Positions 17,806-26,730 of a stretch of DNA of 64,000 nt are shown here, one piece after another. A program made the position numbers and the translations under genes. Below the pieces are notes generated by a model. That model worked only from the letters and a program-made list of their open reading frames with translations, had not been told where the DNA came from and made no database searches. The stretch covers positions 62,001 to 126,000 of the forward strand of contig DATJNA010000016.1 of the NCBI GenBank assembly GCA_035508435.1, in the 5' to 3' direction. Positions within the stretch are counted from its first letter, which is position 1. Every line of letters starts with the position of its first letter. This DNA is from JASHVB01 sp035508435 (GTDB taxonomy: Bacteria > Pseudomonadota > Alphaproteobacteria > Acetobacterales > Acetobacteraceae).

Positions 17806-17896
17806 TGTCGTTGCGCGAACCGCGAGCGAAGCGTGGCGGGGCGAAGCAATCCCGTTCATGCGGTAGAATTGCTTCGTCGCATCTGCAACAACGATG
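17806..17896. repeat. REP-like interspersed palindromic element
   Basis: An imperfect palindrome of about 90 bp: tcgttgcgcgaaccgcgagc on the left and gcatctgcaacaacga on the right, with an inner pair cgaagcaat (17842-17850) and attgcttcg (17868-17876). The core words gcgagcgaagc and gaagcaatcc are typical of dispersed repeats with this sequence theme in many bacteria. Only one copy was noticed in this window. Confidence 0.5.
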
Positions 17897-17913
17897 TCGA
17901 AGCAGGCAACAGC

Positions 17914-18612
17914 GTGACGAAACCTTCTCGCCTTGTGTCGCGACTTGCGGCGTGCGCCCTCATCGCGCTCGCGGCACAGCGTCCCGCGCATGCCGATTCC
18001 GCGACGGAATGCGAGCAGGCTGGCCGCACGGCGGAGCAAACTTTCGGGCTGCCATCTGGACTTTTGCTCGCGATCGGCAAGGTCGAGAGCGGCCGTTGGG
18101 ATGTAAGGACCGGCAGCGTCGTGCCGTGGCCGTGGTCAATCGATGCCGGCGGCCAAGGCCGACTTTTCGATAACGCCGCCGACGCCATCGCTGCGGTGCG
18201 ATCACTGCGCGCGTCAGGCTCGACCAATATCGACGTCGGTTGCTTTCAGATCAATCTCGGCTACCACCCCGACGCATTTGCCAGTCTGGCGCAGGCATTC
18301 GATCCCGAGGCCAACGCGCACTATGCCGCGAAATTCCTTGCCGCGCTGCAAACCAGGCTGGGCAATTGGCAGGATGCCGTCGCCGCCTATCATTCGGCCA
18401 CGCCAGACCTAGGCGTCGCATACCAGCAACGCGTTTTTGCCGCATGGTCCGGCGGCATGCCCGAATCGCTGGTTTCCACCGTGCAGTTCACGGCCATCGC
18501 CGGCGTGCATGTGTGGGGACCTTCGCCTGCGGCGGCGACGCCGCAGGTCATCGCCATAAGCGCGTCACTTCCATCGGCACTGCCGCACGTCATAACGCCC
18601 GGCACGCATTAA
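17914..18612 (+). CDS. Lytic transglycosylase (SLT domain), periplasmic
   Basis: A 232-aa protein with a signal peptide (about residues 1-27, ending AAQRPAHA) followed by a soluble-lytic-transglycosylase-like domain. The catalytic Glu is probably in AIGKVESGRWD, matching the family ES motif, and VGCFQINLGYHP matches the GxxQIN-type motif. It would cut peptidoglycan, possibly to let the Flp pilus machine pass through the wall; a dedicated transglycosylase next to pilus or secretion genes is common. GTG 17914 is chosen because it begins the signal peptide. Confidence 0.85.
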   Translation: MTKPSRLVSRLAACALIALAAQRPAHADSATECEQAGRTAEQTFGLPSGLLLAIGKVESGRWDVRTGSVVPWPWSIDAGGQGRLFDNAADAIAAVRSLRASGSTNIDVGCFQINLGYHPDAFASLAQAFDPEANAHYAAKFLAALQTRLGNWQDAVAAYHSATPDLGVAYQQRVFAAWSGGMPESLVSTVQFTAIAGVHVWGPSPAAATPQVIAISASLPSALPHVITPGTH

Positions 18613-18800
18613 CTTGCGACAAGCGCCGCACGATCAACCGAAATGACCCGCACGAATTTTTGAACTGCAATGCAAAATGAAACCGCCGCTTAACTCCGCA
18701 GATGGTTTTCTCCGCTCGCTGGCGTTCGGCAGCGCGAAGGAAGCAACCGGCTGGTCCGCTGCGCAGCAATCACTCTGAGGTAATGGAAAGGAACACTACT

Positions 18801-18971
18801 ATGCTTGAACTCCTGAAGATTTGGCTGGAACTGAAGTTCGACCGCCGCGCCGTCACCGCGTTGGAATACGGCCTGATTGCCGGCGCCATCGCCGCCGTCA
18901 TCGCGGCGACCGTGGTCACGATGGGCCAGAATATCGAGGCCAAGTTCCAGACCATCTCCAGCTCGCTCTGA
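18801..18971 (+). CDS. flp: Flp-type pilin
   Basis: A 56-aa class IVb prepilin, the main pilus subunit. After a short leader comes the processing site and hydrophobic helix: DRRAVTALEYGLIAGAIAAV, with the invariant Glu (+5) and Tyr (+6) of Flp pilins. ATG 18801 has AAGGA eight nt upstream; ATG 18783 is possible. A strong hairpin lies 30 bp downstream, which may end or stabilise the short pilin transcript, so that pilin is made in excess over the assembly genes. Confidence 0.93.
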   Translation: MLELLKIWLELKFDRRAVTALEYGLIAGAIAAVIAATVVTMGQNIEAKFQTISSSL

Positions 18972-19000
18972 TCTCCTTGGAGAGAGCTGCGTAGGAACGC

Positions 19001-19029
19001 GATGCGGCGGCGGCCTCCGCCGCCGCATC
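19001..19029 (+). terminator. Strong hairpin after flp
   Basis: Perfect 13-bp arms (gatgcggcggcgg and ccgccgccgcatc) with a 3-nt loop. The bases after it (ctccgtttctc) are pyrimidine-rich but not a clean T-run. It may be an attenuating terminator or a 3' stabiliser between flp and cpaA. Confidence 0.6.
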
Positions 19030-19074
19030 CTCCGTTTCTCGCGGCGCTCCCGCGGTCAACCAACAAGGCTCACG

Positions 19075-19581
19075 ATGTCAATGACCTGGCCGTCACTGCT
19101 CACATCGGGACTGGTCTTCGCTGGCGCGGGCCTGCTGCTGTCGGCCGCGTTGCATGATTTTGCTGCAAGAACGGTACCCAACGGCCTGACGGCCGTGCTG
19201 GCGTTTGTCGGGATTGCGCTGCGTGCTCTGGCTGGCAGCCTTCTCCCTGGCCTACTGGTCGGCGTCATCGTCTTCGTCCTGGCCGCCGTCTGCTGGCGCC
19301 GCGGCTGGATGGGCGGCGGCGATGTAAAGCTGCTCGCGGCCACCGCCCTGGTGGTGCCGCCCGCTCTCGCGTTGAGCTTCGTCACCGCCGTCGCGCTGTG
19401 CGGCGGCGTGCTCTCCCTCGGCTACCTGCTGGCCCCCCGCTTCGTCGCCCCACCCGGCACAGAGCGTCCGCATTCGCTGCTGGCGCGCGCAGTGCGCGCC
19501 GAACGCTGGCGCATCCGGCGCGGCGGTCCCCTCCCCTACGCCTGCGCCATCGCCGCGGGCGGTTTGATCATTTTGCTCTAG
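19075..19581 (+). CDS. cpaA: Prepilin peptidase CpaA (TadV)
   Basis: A 168-aa membrane aspartic protease that cleaves Flp prepilin and the TadE-type pseudopilins. The two catalytic Asp residues are seen in AALHDFAARTVPNGL (near residue 24) and GWMGGGDVKLLAA (near residue 83), the latter being the GxGD motif. About six hydrophobic segments are present. It lacks the N-terminal methyltransferase domain of PilD-type enzymes, as expected for CpaA/TadV. ATG 19075 has AAGG upstream; ATG 19081 is two codons later. Confidence 0.92.
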   Translation: MSMTWPSLLTSGLVFAGAGLLLSAALHDFAARTVPNGLTAVLAFVGIALRALAGSLLPGLLVGVIVFVLAAVCWRRGWMGGGDVKLLAATALVVPPALALSFVTAVALCGGVLSLGYLLAPRFVAPPGTERPHSLLARAVRAERWRIRRGGPLPYACAIAAGGLIILL

Positions 19582-19590
19582 GAACGTGCC

Positions 19591-20442
19591 ATGGTCCTGC
19601 GGCTTGCGTTCTTCATCCTGATGGCCGTTGGCTTGCTTGGTTTCGGCACCGTCGCCTGGATCTCCACCCGGCCACCGCCCCCCGCGGCCGCCGCGGCCAA
19701 TCAGCCGCCGCCACCGCCGGTCACCAGAACCGTGCTGGTCGCGGCGCGCGCGGTTCCAGCCGGGTCTCTGCTGAAACCCGAGGATCTGGCCGCGAAACAA
19801 ATGCCGATCCACGGTCCCGGGCTCGCCGATGCCAATGACGATACCCCTGATATACGCCGCGGCCTAGTCGGGGCCATGGTCCGACGCAGCCTCTCGCAAG
19901 GCGACATCGTACGCAACGGCGACGTGATGCGGCCGGGCGACCATGGCTTCCTCGCCGCCGTTCTGGCGCCGGGCATGCGGGCCGTGACCATCGCCGTCGA
20001 CGATATCTCCGGCTCCGCCGGATTGATCTGGCCCGGGGACCATGTCGACGTCATCCTGACCGAGAACATCTCCGGTCCGAACCTGGCAGCCGGCCACAAC
20101 GTCGCGGCCGAAACCGTACTGTCCAATGCTCGGGTGATCGCGATCGATCAGCAGATCATCCAGGGCGCGGTGGCTACGCCTGACAAGCTGGCCAAGACAG
20201 TGACGCTGGAATGCAGCGAGGACCAGGCCGAGCGCATCTCGGTCGCGGTACGGCTGGGGCGGCTGTCGCTGTCGGTCCGCTCGGCCGATGTAGCGAACCA
20301 GGACTCCCGGCCATCAAGCAACGGCAAGACCGTCTGGGCTGCCGATGTTTCGCCGGCGCTCGGCGACGCCACGCCGCCGGCGGCCGCCGACGTGGTCCAT
20401 GTCTATCAGGGTGGTGGCGACGTGAGGGAGTTCCGGCCATGA
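19591..20442 (+). CDS. cpaB: Flp pilus assembly protein CpaB (RcpC)
   Basis: A 283-aa periplasmic protein with one N-terminal membrane anchor (residues about 5-22) and a Pro-rich stretch, then the SAF/CpaB domain (TVLVAARAVPAGSLLKPED) and an RcpC domain (MRAVTIAVDDISGSAGLIWP, then GDHVDVILTE). CpaB helps to position the outer-membrane secretin. It overlaps cpaC by four nt (ATGA) and follows cpaA by nine nt, so the genes form one operon. Confidence 0.92.
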   Translation: MVLRLAFFILMAVGLLGFGTVAWISTRPPPPAAAAANQPPPPPVTRTVLVAARAVPAGSLLKPEDLAAKQMPIHGPGLADANDDTPDIRRGLVGAMVRRSLSQGDIVRNGDVMRPGDHGFLAAVLAPGMRAVTIAVDDISGSAGLIWPGDHVDVILTENISGPNLAAGHNVAAETVLSNARVIAIDQQIIQGAVATPDKLAKTVTLECSEDQAERISVAVRLGRLSLSVRSADVANQDSRPSSNGKTVWAADVSPALGDATPPAAADVVHVYQGGGDVREFRP

Positions 20443-21839
20443 TCAAATCTGTCCCGCGATTGATCACCGAGGTCTGCATCGCCGCGATCCTGCTTGGCGC
20501 GCCCTGCGCCGAGGCCGTGGAAGCGCCGGCGGTTGCGCCGCCCGTCGCTCAGCCTGCACCCCCTGCACAGCAGGTCATGGTGTTGCAGGCTGGCAACGGC
20601 AAGGTCGTGAAATTGGATGGTCCCGCGACGAACATCTTCGTCGCCGATCCGAAAATCGCCGAAGTGCGGCCGGCCAGCGCATCGACCTTGTTCGTGTTCG
20701 GCATTACGCCCGGCAACACCACGGTTGCCGCCATGGACAATGCCGGTCATGTCCTCGCGCAGTACGATCTGACGGTGCAGCCTTCCGAGTACGGCGCCCA
20801 GGCGGCGCAGGCGATGATCGCGCGCCTGCTGCCAGGCAGCCAGGTGCGGGTGAATGCACAACAGAAGGGGCTGATGCTGACCGGTTCCGTGGCCACCCCG
20901 CAGGACGCGGCGCAGGCCGCGGCCATCGCCAAGGACTATGTGGGCGATAACCCGACCGTCGATAACGAACTCAACATCATGGCGCCGGTGCAGGTCACGC
21001 TGAGCGTGCGCATCGCTGAAATGTCGCGCGAGGTCGTGCGCAACATGGGCATCAACTGGTCGGCCGTGACACAGTTCGGTCAGATCGGCAGCATCCTCCA
21101 GTCGATATCTTACAGCGCCTCGGGCGCCGGCATCACGCCACCCTCACCCACGGCCAAAGGCGTCGGTATCCTCGGCGTGATCGACGCGCTGGCAAACGAC
21201 AATCTAGCACAGATACTGGCCGAGCCGAATTTGACCGTGATGAGCGGCCAAACCGCGAGCTTCCAGGTCGGCGGCGAGTACCCAATCCCGGTTGCCAGCG
21301 GCAACAGCAATCAGATCACGGTCACCTACAAGGATTTCGGCGTACTGCTGTCCTTCGTGCCGACGGTGCTCAGCGACGGCCGGATCAATCTCCATGTCGC
21401 CCCGCAAGTGAGCGACCTCAACACGGCGAACGCCATCCAGGTCGCTAACGGCGGATTGTCGATTTCCATCCCCGGCCTGAACGTCCGCCGCGCGGAAACA
21501 ACGGTGGAGCTAGGCAGCGGCCAAAGCTTTGCCATCGCCGGACTGCTGGAGCAAAACACGGCTCATAACACCTCCGGCATTCCGGGCGCCGGCGATGTGC
21601 CGGTGCTGGGGGCGTTGTTCCACGACAACCAGTTCCAGCGCACGGAAACCGAGCTGGTCATCATCGTGACCCCGTACATCGTGCGGCCGGTAGACAATCC
21701 CGCGGCCCTGCACCTGCCGACCGACAACTACACGCCGCCGACCGATCTCGAGCGTCTGCTGCTGATGAAGCAGGTCTCCGACAGCACAGCGGCAGTGCCG
21801 GTGCGCATTCCCGGCGCGGCTGGGTTCATCGTTCAGTGA
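20439..21839 (+). CDS. cpaC: Flp pilus secretin CpaC (RcpA)
   Basis: A 466-aa outer-membrane secretin. A signal peptide (residues 1-25, ending CAEA) precedes the pilus-formation domain (VFGITPGNTTVAAMD), a BON-like domain (GLMLTGSVATPQDAAQA) and the secretin core (LAEPNLTVMSGQTASFQVGG, then TTVELGSGQSFAIAGLL and ELVIIVTPYIVRP). The ring it forms is the exit channel for the pilus. The length is typical for the Caulobacter-type protein. ATG 20439 overlaps cpaB. Confidence 0.94.
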   Translation: MIKSVPRLITEVCIAAILLGAPCAEAVEAPAVAPPVAQPAPPAQQVMVLQAGNGKVVKLDGPATNIFVADPKIAEVRPASASTLFVFGITPGNTTVAAMDNAGHVLAQYDLTVQPSEYGAQAAQAMIARLLPGSQVRVNAQQKGLMLTGSVATPQDAAQAAAIAKDYVGDNPTVDNELNIMAPVQVTLSVRIAEMSREVVRNMGINWSAVTQFGQIGSILQSISYSASGAGITPPSPTAKGVGILGVIDALANDNLAQILAEPNLTVMSGQTASFQVGGEYPIPVASGNSNQITVTYKDFGVLLSFVPTVLSDGRINLHVAPQVSDLNTANAIQVANGGLSISIPGLNVRRAETTVELGSGQSFAIAGLLEQNTAHNTSGIPGAGDVPVLGALFHDNQFQRTETELVIIVTPYIVRPVDNPAALHLPTDNYTPPTDLERLLLMKQVSDSTAAVPVRIPGAAGFIVQ

Positions 21840-21847
21840 GGTACCGG

Positions 21848-22156
21848 ATGTCGTATCCAAGCGCTTTATGCCTTCTCGTCGGAACCAGCCTGCTGGTGCT
21901 CGCCGGCTGCCAGTCGCGCGACCCTTATCTGCGCACCGACGTGTGGAATCCCACCGGGGCCAATGCCGGCAACATCGCCGCGATGGTCGCCAACCCGCAG
22001 GACCTGATACGCGGCCACGGCGGCGGCGCCGAGGACTCGCACGAACCCACTCTCGCAGTCGGACACATCTGGAGCGACCAGCCAAAGCCGCTTGGTTCCA
22101 CCTCCGGCGGCTCCGGCGGCGGCGGGTCGGGCGGCGGTTCCGGCGGCGGCAGTTAG
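21848..22156 (+). CDS. cpaD: Short CpaD-like pilus lipoprotein
   Basis: A 102-aa lipoprotein: signal peptide with lipobox LAGC near residue 20. The middle (GANAGNIAAMVANPQDLIRG) matches the C-terminal conserved stretch of CpaD, in which NlaAmVadPrDLv is the hallmark. Most of the usual CpaD N-terminal domain (about 200 aa in other species) is missing, and the end is a Gly/Ser tail. ATG 21848 has GAGG at seven nt; GTG 21836 overlapping the cpaC stop is an alternative. It keeps its normal place between cpaC and cpaE. Confidence 0.78.
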   Translation: MSYPSALCLLVGTSLLVLAGCQSRDPYLRTDVWNPTGANAGNIAAMVANPQDLIRGHGGGAEDSHEPTLAVGHIWSDQPKPLGSTSGGSGGGGSGGGSGGGS

Positions 22157-22167
22157 GGGAGCTGACC

Positions 22168-23451
22168 ATGCCTGACGATGCTAGCCTGCCCGTCCCGCCC
22201 GAGGGCCTCGATCATTTCAACGACGCCGCGTCGGCGCGTTATGATCGTCCGTCGCTGACTGGCTTTGTCACCGACGCCCGCTCGGAAGAGGCGCTGCGTG
22301 ACGGCCTCGGCGAAGTCACGATCGAGCAATTGGACATCCGCCGCGGTGGGGTGCGCGCCGCGGTGACGGCAATGCAGAAATCGTCCACGCCGAAGGTGCT
22401 GGTGGTCGATGTCAGCGGCGAGGACCAGCCGCTGAGCGCGCTCGGCGATCTCGCCCATGTGGTGGAGCCGGATGTCTGCGTGCTGGTGATCGGCGATACC
22501 AATAACGTCGATTTCTATCGCGAGGTCACGCGCGGACTCGGCGCGGCGGACTATCTGGCCAAGCCGCTGACGCGCGATACCGTCGCCCGGCACTTCTCCG
22601 CCTTCCTGCGCGGCAAGACCCCGGCATCGCAGGCCGCCCTGGGTGGACGCTCAATCTCCATCACCGGTGTGCGCGGCGGCGTTGGCGCCACCACGCTTGC
22701 GGTCAACCTCGCCTGGAATTTCGGCGTGGGAATGCGGCGGCATACCGTATTGCTCGATCCGGACATCCAGCGTGGCAGCGCCGCATTCCTGCTGAACGTG
22801 CAGCCGGGACCCGGCCTGCGTGTCGCGTTGGAAGCCCCGGAACGACTCGACTCGCTGCTGGCCGAGCGAGCGGCACAGCCCGCCGCCGATCGTCTGCATG
22901 TGCTCGCCGGCGAAGAGGCGGTGGCGATCCACCCCAACCCCGCGCCCGGCGCCGCGCGCGTGCTGCTGGACGCCTTGCGCAGCCGCTACAATTTCATCGT
23001 CGCCGATGTGCCCTATGCCCCCGTGCCGCTGTACCGGGATTTGCTCGACCTCGTCGATCAGCGCGTACTCGTCATGGAGCCCACCCTGGCGGCGGTACGC
23101 GATACCCTCCGCTTGCTCGCGTTGCCCGGCACGGACGAACAAGCGCAGCGCGCCATCATCGTGCTGAACCGGGTCGGCATTCCCGGCGGCCTGACACGCA
23201 AGCAGGTGGAAGACGCGCTGAAGATGAAAGTGGATATCGCGATACCCGACCTGCCGCGCCAGGTCGGCAACGCGGCAACGCTTGGTGAACCGGCGATGAC
23301 CACCTCCAGCGGTTTCCGCGCGGGTGTCCACGAGGTGTGCCGCCAGGTCGCCTTCGTCGGCCTGCTGGATACCGCCCTGATTTCCACCGGCGCTCAGGCT
23401 GCCGGCGGAAGCAGTCGCAAGCGTTGGAAACTGTTTGGACGCGACGCATGA
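22168..23451 (+). CDS. cpaE: Pilus localisation ATPase-like protein CpaE (TadZ)
   Basis: A 427-aa protein. The first 150 residues form a receiver-like domain (VLVVDVSGED near residue 80 and YLAKPLTRDT near 130), the rest a MinD/ParA-type ATPase: deviant Walker A GVRGGVGATTLAVNL, VLLDPDIQRG and FIVADVPYAP. Note that the Walker A has Ala-Thr-Thr rather than Lys-Thr-Thr, as in many TadZ proteins. TadZ marks the cell pole or site where the pilus machine assembles. ATG 22168 is preceded by AGGGGAGC. Confidence 0.92.
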   Translation: MPDDASLPVPPEGLDHFNDAASARYDRPSLTGFVTDARSEEALRDGLGEVTIEQLDIRRGGVRAAVTAMQKSSTPKVLVVDVSGEDQPLSALGDLAHVVEPDVCVLVIGDTNNVDFYREVTRGLGAADYLAKPLTRDTVARHFSAFLRGKTPASQAALGGRSISITGVRGGVGATTLAVNLAWNFGVGMRRHTVLLDPDIQRGSAAFLLNVQPGPGLRVALEAPERLDSLLAERAAQPAADRLHVLAGEEAVAIHPNPAPGAARVLLDALRSRYNFIVADVPYAPVPLYRDLLDLVDQRVLVMEPTLAAVRDTLRLLALPGTDEQAQRAIIVLNRVGIPGGLTRKQVEDALKMKVDIAIPDLPRQVGNAATLGEPAMTTSSGFRAGVHEVCRQVAFVGLLDTALISTGAQAAGGSSRKRWKLFGRDA

Positions 23452-24827
23452 GCGCAAATCACTCCTTCGGCCGCCGCATGACCCCTGCACCGATCCCGAT
23501 GCGGCCGCACGCGCCGCCCAAGTCCGAGCCGCCGCCGCCGCCCTATCCACCGGCAAGCAGCGCACCGGAAGAATCGATCATCGAGCTGCGCAACATCTGC
23601 CTGGCGCGTCTCGATCCCGCCGCGGTCGCCGCCATGCCGGAGGACCGGCTCACCGCCGACGTGGAACGGCTGATCTCGGAGATCGCCACCGAACGCCGCA
23701 TTCAGCTCAATGCGCGCGAGCAACGTGCGCTTGCCGGTGAGCTGGTCGACGACATCCTCGGCCTTGGCCCGCTGGAACCGCTGCTGGAAGACGAGACCGT
23801 CAGCGAAATCATGGTGAACGGTCCGGACAAGACCTTCATCGAGCGCAGCGGCAAGCTGATGCTGTCGCATGTGAGATTCCGCGACACCCAGCATCTGGCG
23901 AACATCTGCCAGCGCATCGCCGCGGCGGTCGGCCGCCGCATCGATGAGGCGAGCCCCATGGTGGATGCCCGCCTGCGCGACGGCTCGCGCGTCAACATTG
24001 TGTTCCCGCCGCTCGCGCTCGACGGGCCTTACGTCTCGATCCGAAAGTTCGGCCGCAAGGACATCGACTTCGGCAAGCTGGTCGAGTGGAAGGCGATGTC
24101 CCGCCAGGTCGCCCGGATCCTGGAGATCGGCTCGCAAGCCCGGTTGAACGTCATCATTTCGGGCGGCACAGGGTCCGGCAAGACCACACTGCTGAACGCA
24201 ATGTCCCGGCTGATCGCTCCCGGCGAACGTATCGTGACAGTGGAGGACACCGCCGAGCTGCGCTTGCAGCAGCCGCATGTGGTGCGGCTGGAAACCCGGC
24301 CCGCCAGCCTCGAAGGCAAGGGCGAGATCACCCAGCGCGAGCTGATGAAGAACGCGCTTCGTATGCGCCCAGACCGCATCATCATCGGCGAGGTGCGCGG
24401 CGGCGAGGCGTTCGACATGTTGCAGGCCATGAACACCGGCCACGACGGCAGCATGTCCACCATTCACGCCAACACCACGCGCGACGCGCTGACGCGTGTC
24501 GAGAACATGGTGCAGATGGGCCAGATGGGCCTGCCGTCACGCGCCATCCGCACCCAGATCGTCAGCGCCATCGAGCTGATCGTGCAGGTGGAACGCCAGC
24601 GCGACGGCGGCCGCCGCGTGACGCAGGTGACCGAAGTCTGCGGCATGGAAGGTGAAGTCATCACGATGAACGACATCTTCCAGTTCGAGGTCCAGGGCGA
24701 AGGACAGAACGGCAAGTTGTTCGGTCGCTACAACGCCAGCCGCACGCCGCCGTCGTTTCAGCGGCGGCTGGCATATTTCGGGCTCGACAAGGCCTGGAAG
24801 GCCGCCATGGACGACCTGGAGCCATGA
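23448..24827 (+). CDS. cpaF: Flp pilus assembly ATPase CpaF (TadA)
   Basis: A 459-aa secretion ATPase that drives pilus polymerisation and perhaps retraction. A Pro-rich N-terminus is followed by the conserved LGPLEPLLEDETVSEIMVN stretch, Walker A SGGTGSGKTTLLNAM (middle of the protein), the Asp box ERIVTVEDTAELRL, Walker B RIIIGEVRGGEAFDML and the His box GSMSTIHANTTRDAL. All catalytic elements are intact. ATG 23448 overlaps the cpaE stop (ATGA). Confidence 0.95.
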   Translation: MSANHSFGRRMTPAPIPMRPHAPPKSEPPPPPYPPASSAPEESIIELRNICLARLDPAAVAAMPEDRLTADVERLISEIATERRIQLNAREQRALAGELVDDILGLGPLEPLLEDETVSEIMVNGPDKTFIERSGKLMLSHVRFRDTQHLANICQRIAAAVGRRIDEASPMVDARLRDGSRVNIVFPPLALDGPYVSIRKFGRKDIDFGKLVEWKAMSRQVARILEIGSQARLNVIISGGTGSGKTTLLNAMSRLIAPGERIVTVEDTAELRLQQPHVVRLETRPASLEGKGEITQRELMKNALRMRPDRIIIGEVRGGEAFDMLQAMNTGHDGSMSTIHANTTRDALTRVENMVQMGQMGLPSRAIRTQIVSAIELIVQVERQRDGGRRVTQVTEVCGMEGEVITMNDIFQFEVQGEGQNGKLFGRYNASRTPPSFQRRLAYFGLDKAWKAAMDDLEP

Positions 24828-25795
24828 TGCAGAATCACGGCCTGTTATGGGTGCTGATGATCATGTCCTGCCTGTCGTTGGCGGGACTGGGCGTCAGCGG
24901 CATGATGGTGTCGAAAGCGCAGACGGTGAAGGCGAAGCGCCTGGCCCGGATGAATGCCGTGTCGTCGCCGCATATCAAGGCGGCGCCCGAGTTTGTCTCC
25001 GCGTTCATCCGCGCACCGCCGAAGCGCAACCGGTCGCTGCCCGACCTCATGGCCTCGGTGTTCGGCTTCGACCTCAACAAGCCGGAGCATCATCCGCTCA
25101 AGTGGTGGATCATTTTGCTGATCACCTTCGTGGCGGCGAAGATCGTGCAGTCGCTGGCCAACGGGCTGGTCGGCAGCATCTCCTGGCTGGCGCTTCCCGT
25201 CGTCTGGGTCGCTGCCTCCCGCTACATCTTCGGTGCTGCCGAAACCCGCCGTAAGGTCGCTCTGCTGCGGCAATTCCCCGATGCGCTGGCGATGATCGTC
25301 CGCTCCGTGCGCGTGGGCATCCCGGTGATGGAGGCGGTCCGCGCCGTGGCACGCGAGACCCCGGAACCGACCGGCCCCGAATTCGCCCGGCTGGTGGACC
25401 AGGTGTCGATCGGTGTTTCGCTGGATGAAGCCGTCATGGAGATGTCCGAGCGCTGCGGGCTGGCGGAATACCGGTTCTTCGCCACCGCCTTATCGCTGCA
25501 GAACCAGACCGGCGGCACACTGAGCGAGACCCTGGAAAATCTGGCGGAGGTGATTCGCAAGCGCGTCGCGCTGGCCGCCAAAGGCAAGGCGCTCGCCTCC
25601 GAGGCGCGCACCAGCGCGATGGTGCTTGGCGCGCTGCCGATCGTCACCGGCGCCGGCATCTGGGCGCTGAATCCCAGCTATGTCGACATGATGTTCACCG
25701 ATCCAACCGGCCGCATGCTGTTCGGCATCGCGGTGCTGTCGTTGTCGACCGGAATCTTTCTGATTCGCACGATCATCCGCAAGAGCCTGTCATGA
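24824..25795 (+). CDS. tadB: Pilus assembly membrane protein TadB
   Basis: A 323-aa type II secretion F-domain protein of the inner membrane. One helix at residues 10-28, two near 90-130, and two at the C-terminus flank the F domain (RQFPDALAMIVRSVRVGIPV, then NQTGGTLSETLENLAEVIR). It forms the platform on which CpaF acts, together with TadC. It overlaps cpaF by ATGA. Confidence 0.93.
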   Translation: MMQNHGLLWVLMIMSCLSLAGLGVSGMMVSKAQTVKAKRLARMNAVSSPHIKAAPEFVSAFIRAPPKRNRSLPDLMASVFGFDLNKPEHHPLKWWIILLITFVAAKIVQSLANGLVGSISWLALPVVWVAASRYIFGAAETRRKVALLRQFPDALAMIVRSVRVGIPVMEAVRAVARETPEPTGPEFARLVDQVSIGVSLDEAVMEMSERCGLAEYRFFATALSLQNQTGGTLSETLENLAEVIRKRVALAAKGKALASEARTSAMVLGALPIVTGAGIWALNPSYVDMMFTDPTGRMLFGIAVLSLSTGIFLIRTIIRKSLS

Positions 25796-26730
25796 ACGAG
25801 CATCTGCTGATCGGCGGCGGCTTCCTCTTCCTGCTCCTCCTGGCCATTCCCGCGGTCTGGATGATGGGCGAGATCCGTCGCGAGGAACGCCTGGCGGCCC
25901 GCGTCCGATTGATCCACGGCCAGGCACCAAAGGCGCGTAAGACGGCCGAGCCGCAGGCCATCCGCGCCGTGGTGCTCAACGCCATCTCCGCCATCGGCCA
26001 AACGATCCTGCGCAGCGGCATGGTCTCGGCCGGCACGCTGTCGGAGGTGGAGAACACACTCGCCGCCTCGGGCCTGCGTGGCGCCCAGGGCGTCGGATTG
26101 TTCATCGGCGGCAAGCTGCTGTTGATGGTCACACTGCCGGCCTTCCTTTGGCTGCTGGTGCGGCACTGGGGCATGCACGGCATGATTGCCACCATCCTGC
26201 CCGCCGGAGCAGGGGTGATCGGACTGCTGCTGCCTGACTGGCTGATCGGCAACCAGCGCAAGCGCTATCTGGCGCGGATCGAGCAAGGGTTGCCCGACGC
26301 GCTGGACATGCTGGTGATCTGCACCCAGGCCGGCCTCGGGCTTGGTCCCGCCATCATCCGGGTGGGCACCGAGTTGCAGCACGCCTATCGCGAGATCGCC
26401 ATGGAGTTCGAAAAGACCGCCAACGAGCTGCAGGTCATGGCCGACGCCCGCGTCGCCATTCTCAACCTGGGCACCCGCACCGGCCTCGAATCGCTGAAGC
26501 GGCTCGGCACCACGTTGGCGCAGACCCTGCAGTACGGCACCCCGCTTTCCGACGCCCTGCGTGTGCTCTCGTCCGAGATGCGGCAGGAGATGCTGACCCG
26601 GTTCGAGGCGCGGGCCGCCCGCTTGCCGGTGCTGCTGACCATGCCGACGATCGCGTTTATCCTGCCGTGTGTCTTTATTATCGCGGGCGGCCCTGCCATG
26701 ATCCAAGTCATGCGGACGTTCAGTCACTGA
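25792..26730 (+). CDS. tadC: Pilus assembly membrane protein TadC
   Basis: A 312-aa type II secretion F-domain protein, partner of TadB. The N-terminal helix (LLIGGGFLFLLLLAIPAVW) is followed by two internal helices and the F domain (GLPDALDMLVICTQAGLGL, then GTTLAQTLQYGTPLSDALR) and a final hydrophobic segment. It overlaps tadB by ATGA, and its own stop overlaps the next start by one nt. Confidence 0.93.
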   Translation: MNEHLLIGGGFLFLLLLAIPAVWMMGEIRREERLAARVRLIHGQAPKARKTAEPQAIRAVVLNAISAIGQTILRSGMVSAGTLSEVENTLAASGLRGAQGVGLFIGGKLLLMVTLPAFLWLLVRHWGMHGMIATILPAGAGVIGLLLPDWLIGNQRKRYLARIEQGLPDALDMLVICTQAGLGLGPAIIRVGTELQHAYREIAMEFEKTANELQVMADARVAILNLGTRTGLESLKRLGTTLAQTLQYGTPLSDALRVLSSEMRQEMLTRFEARAARLPVLLTMPTIAFILPCVFIIAGGPAMIQVMRTFSH

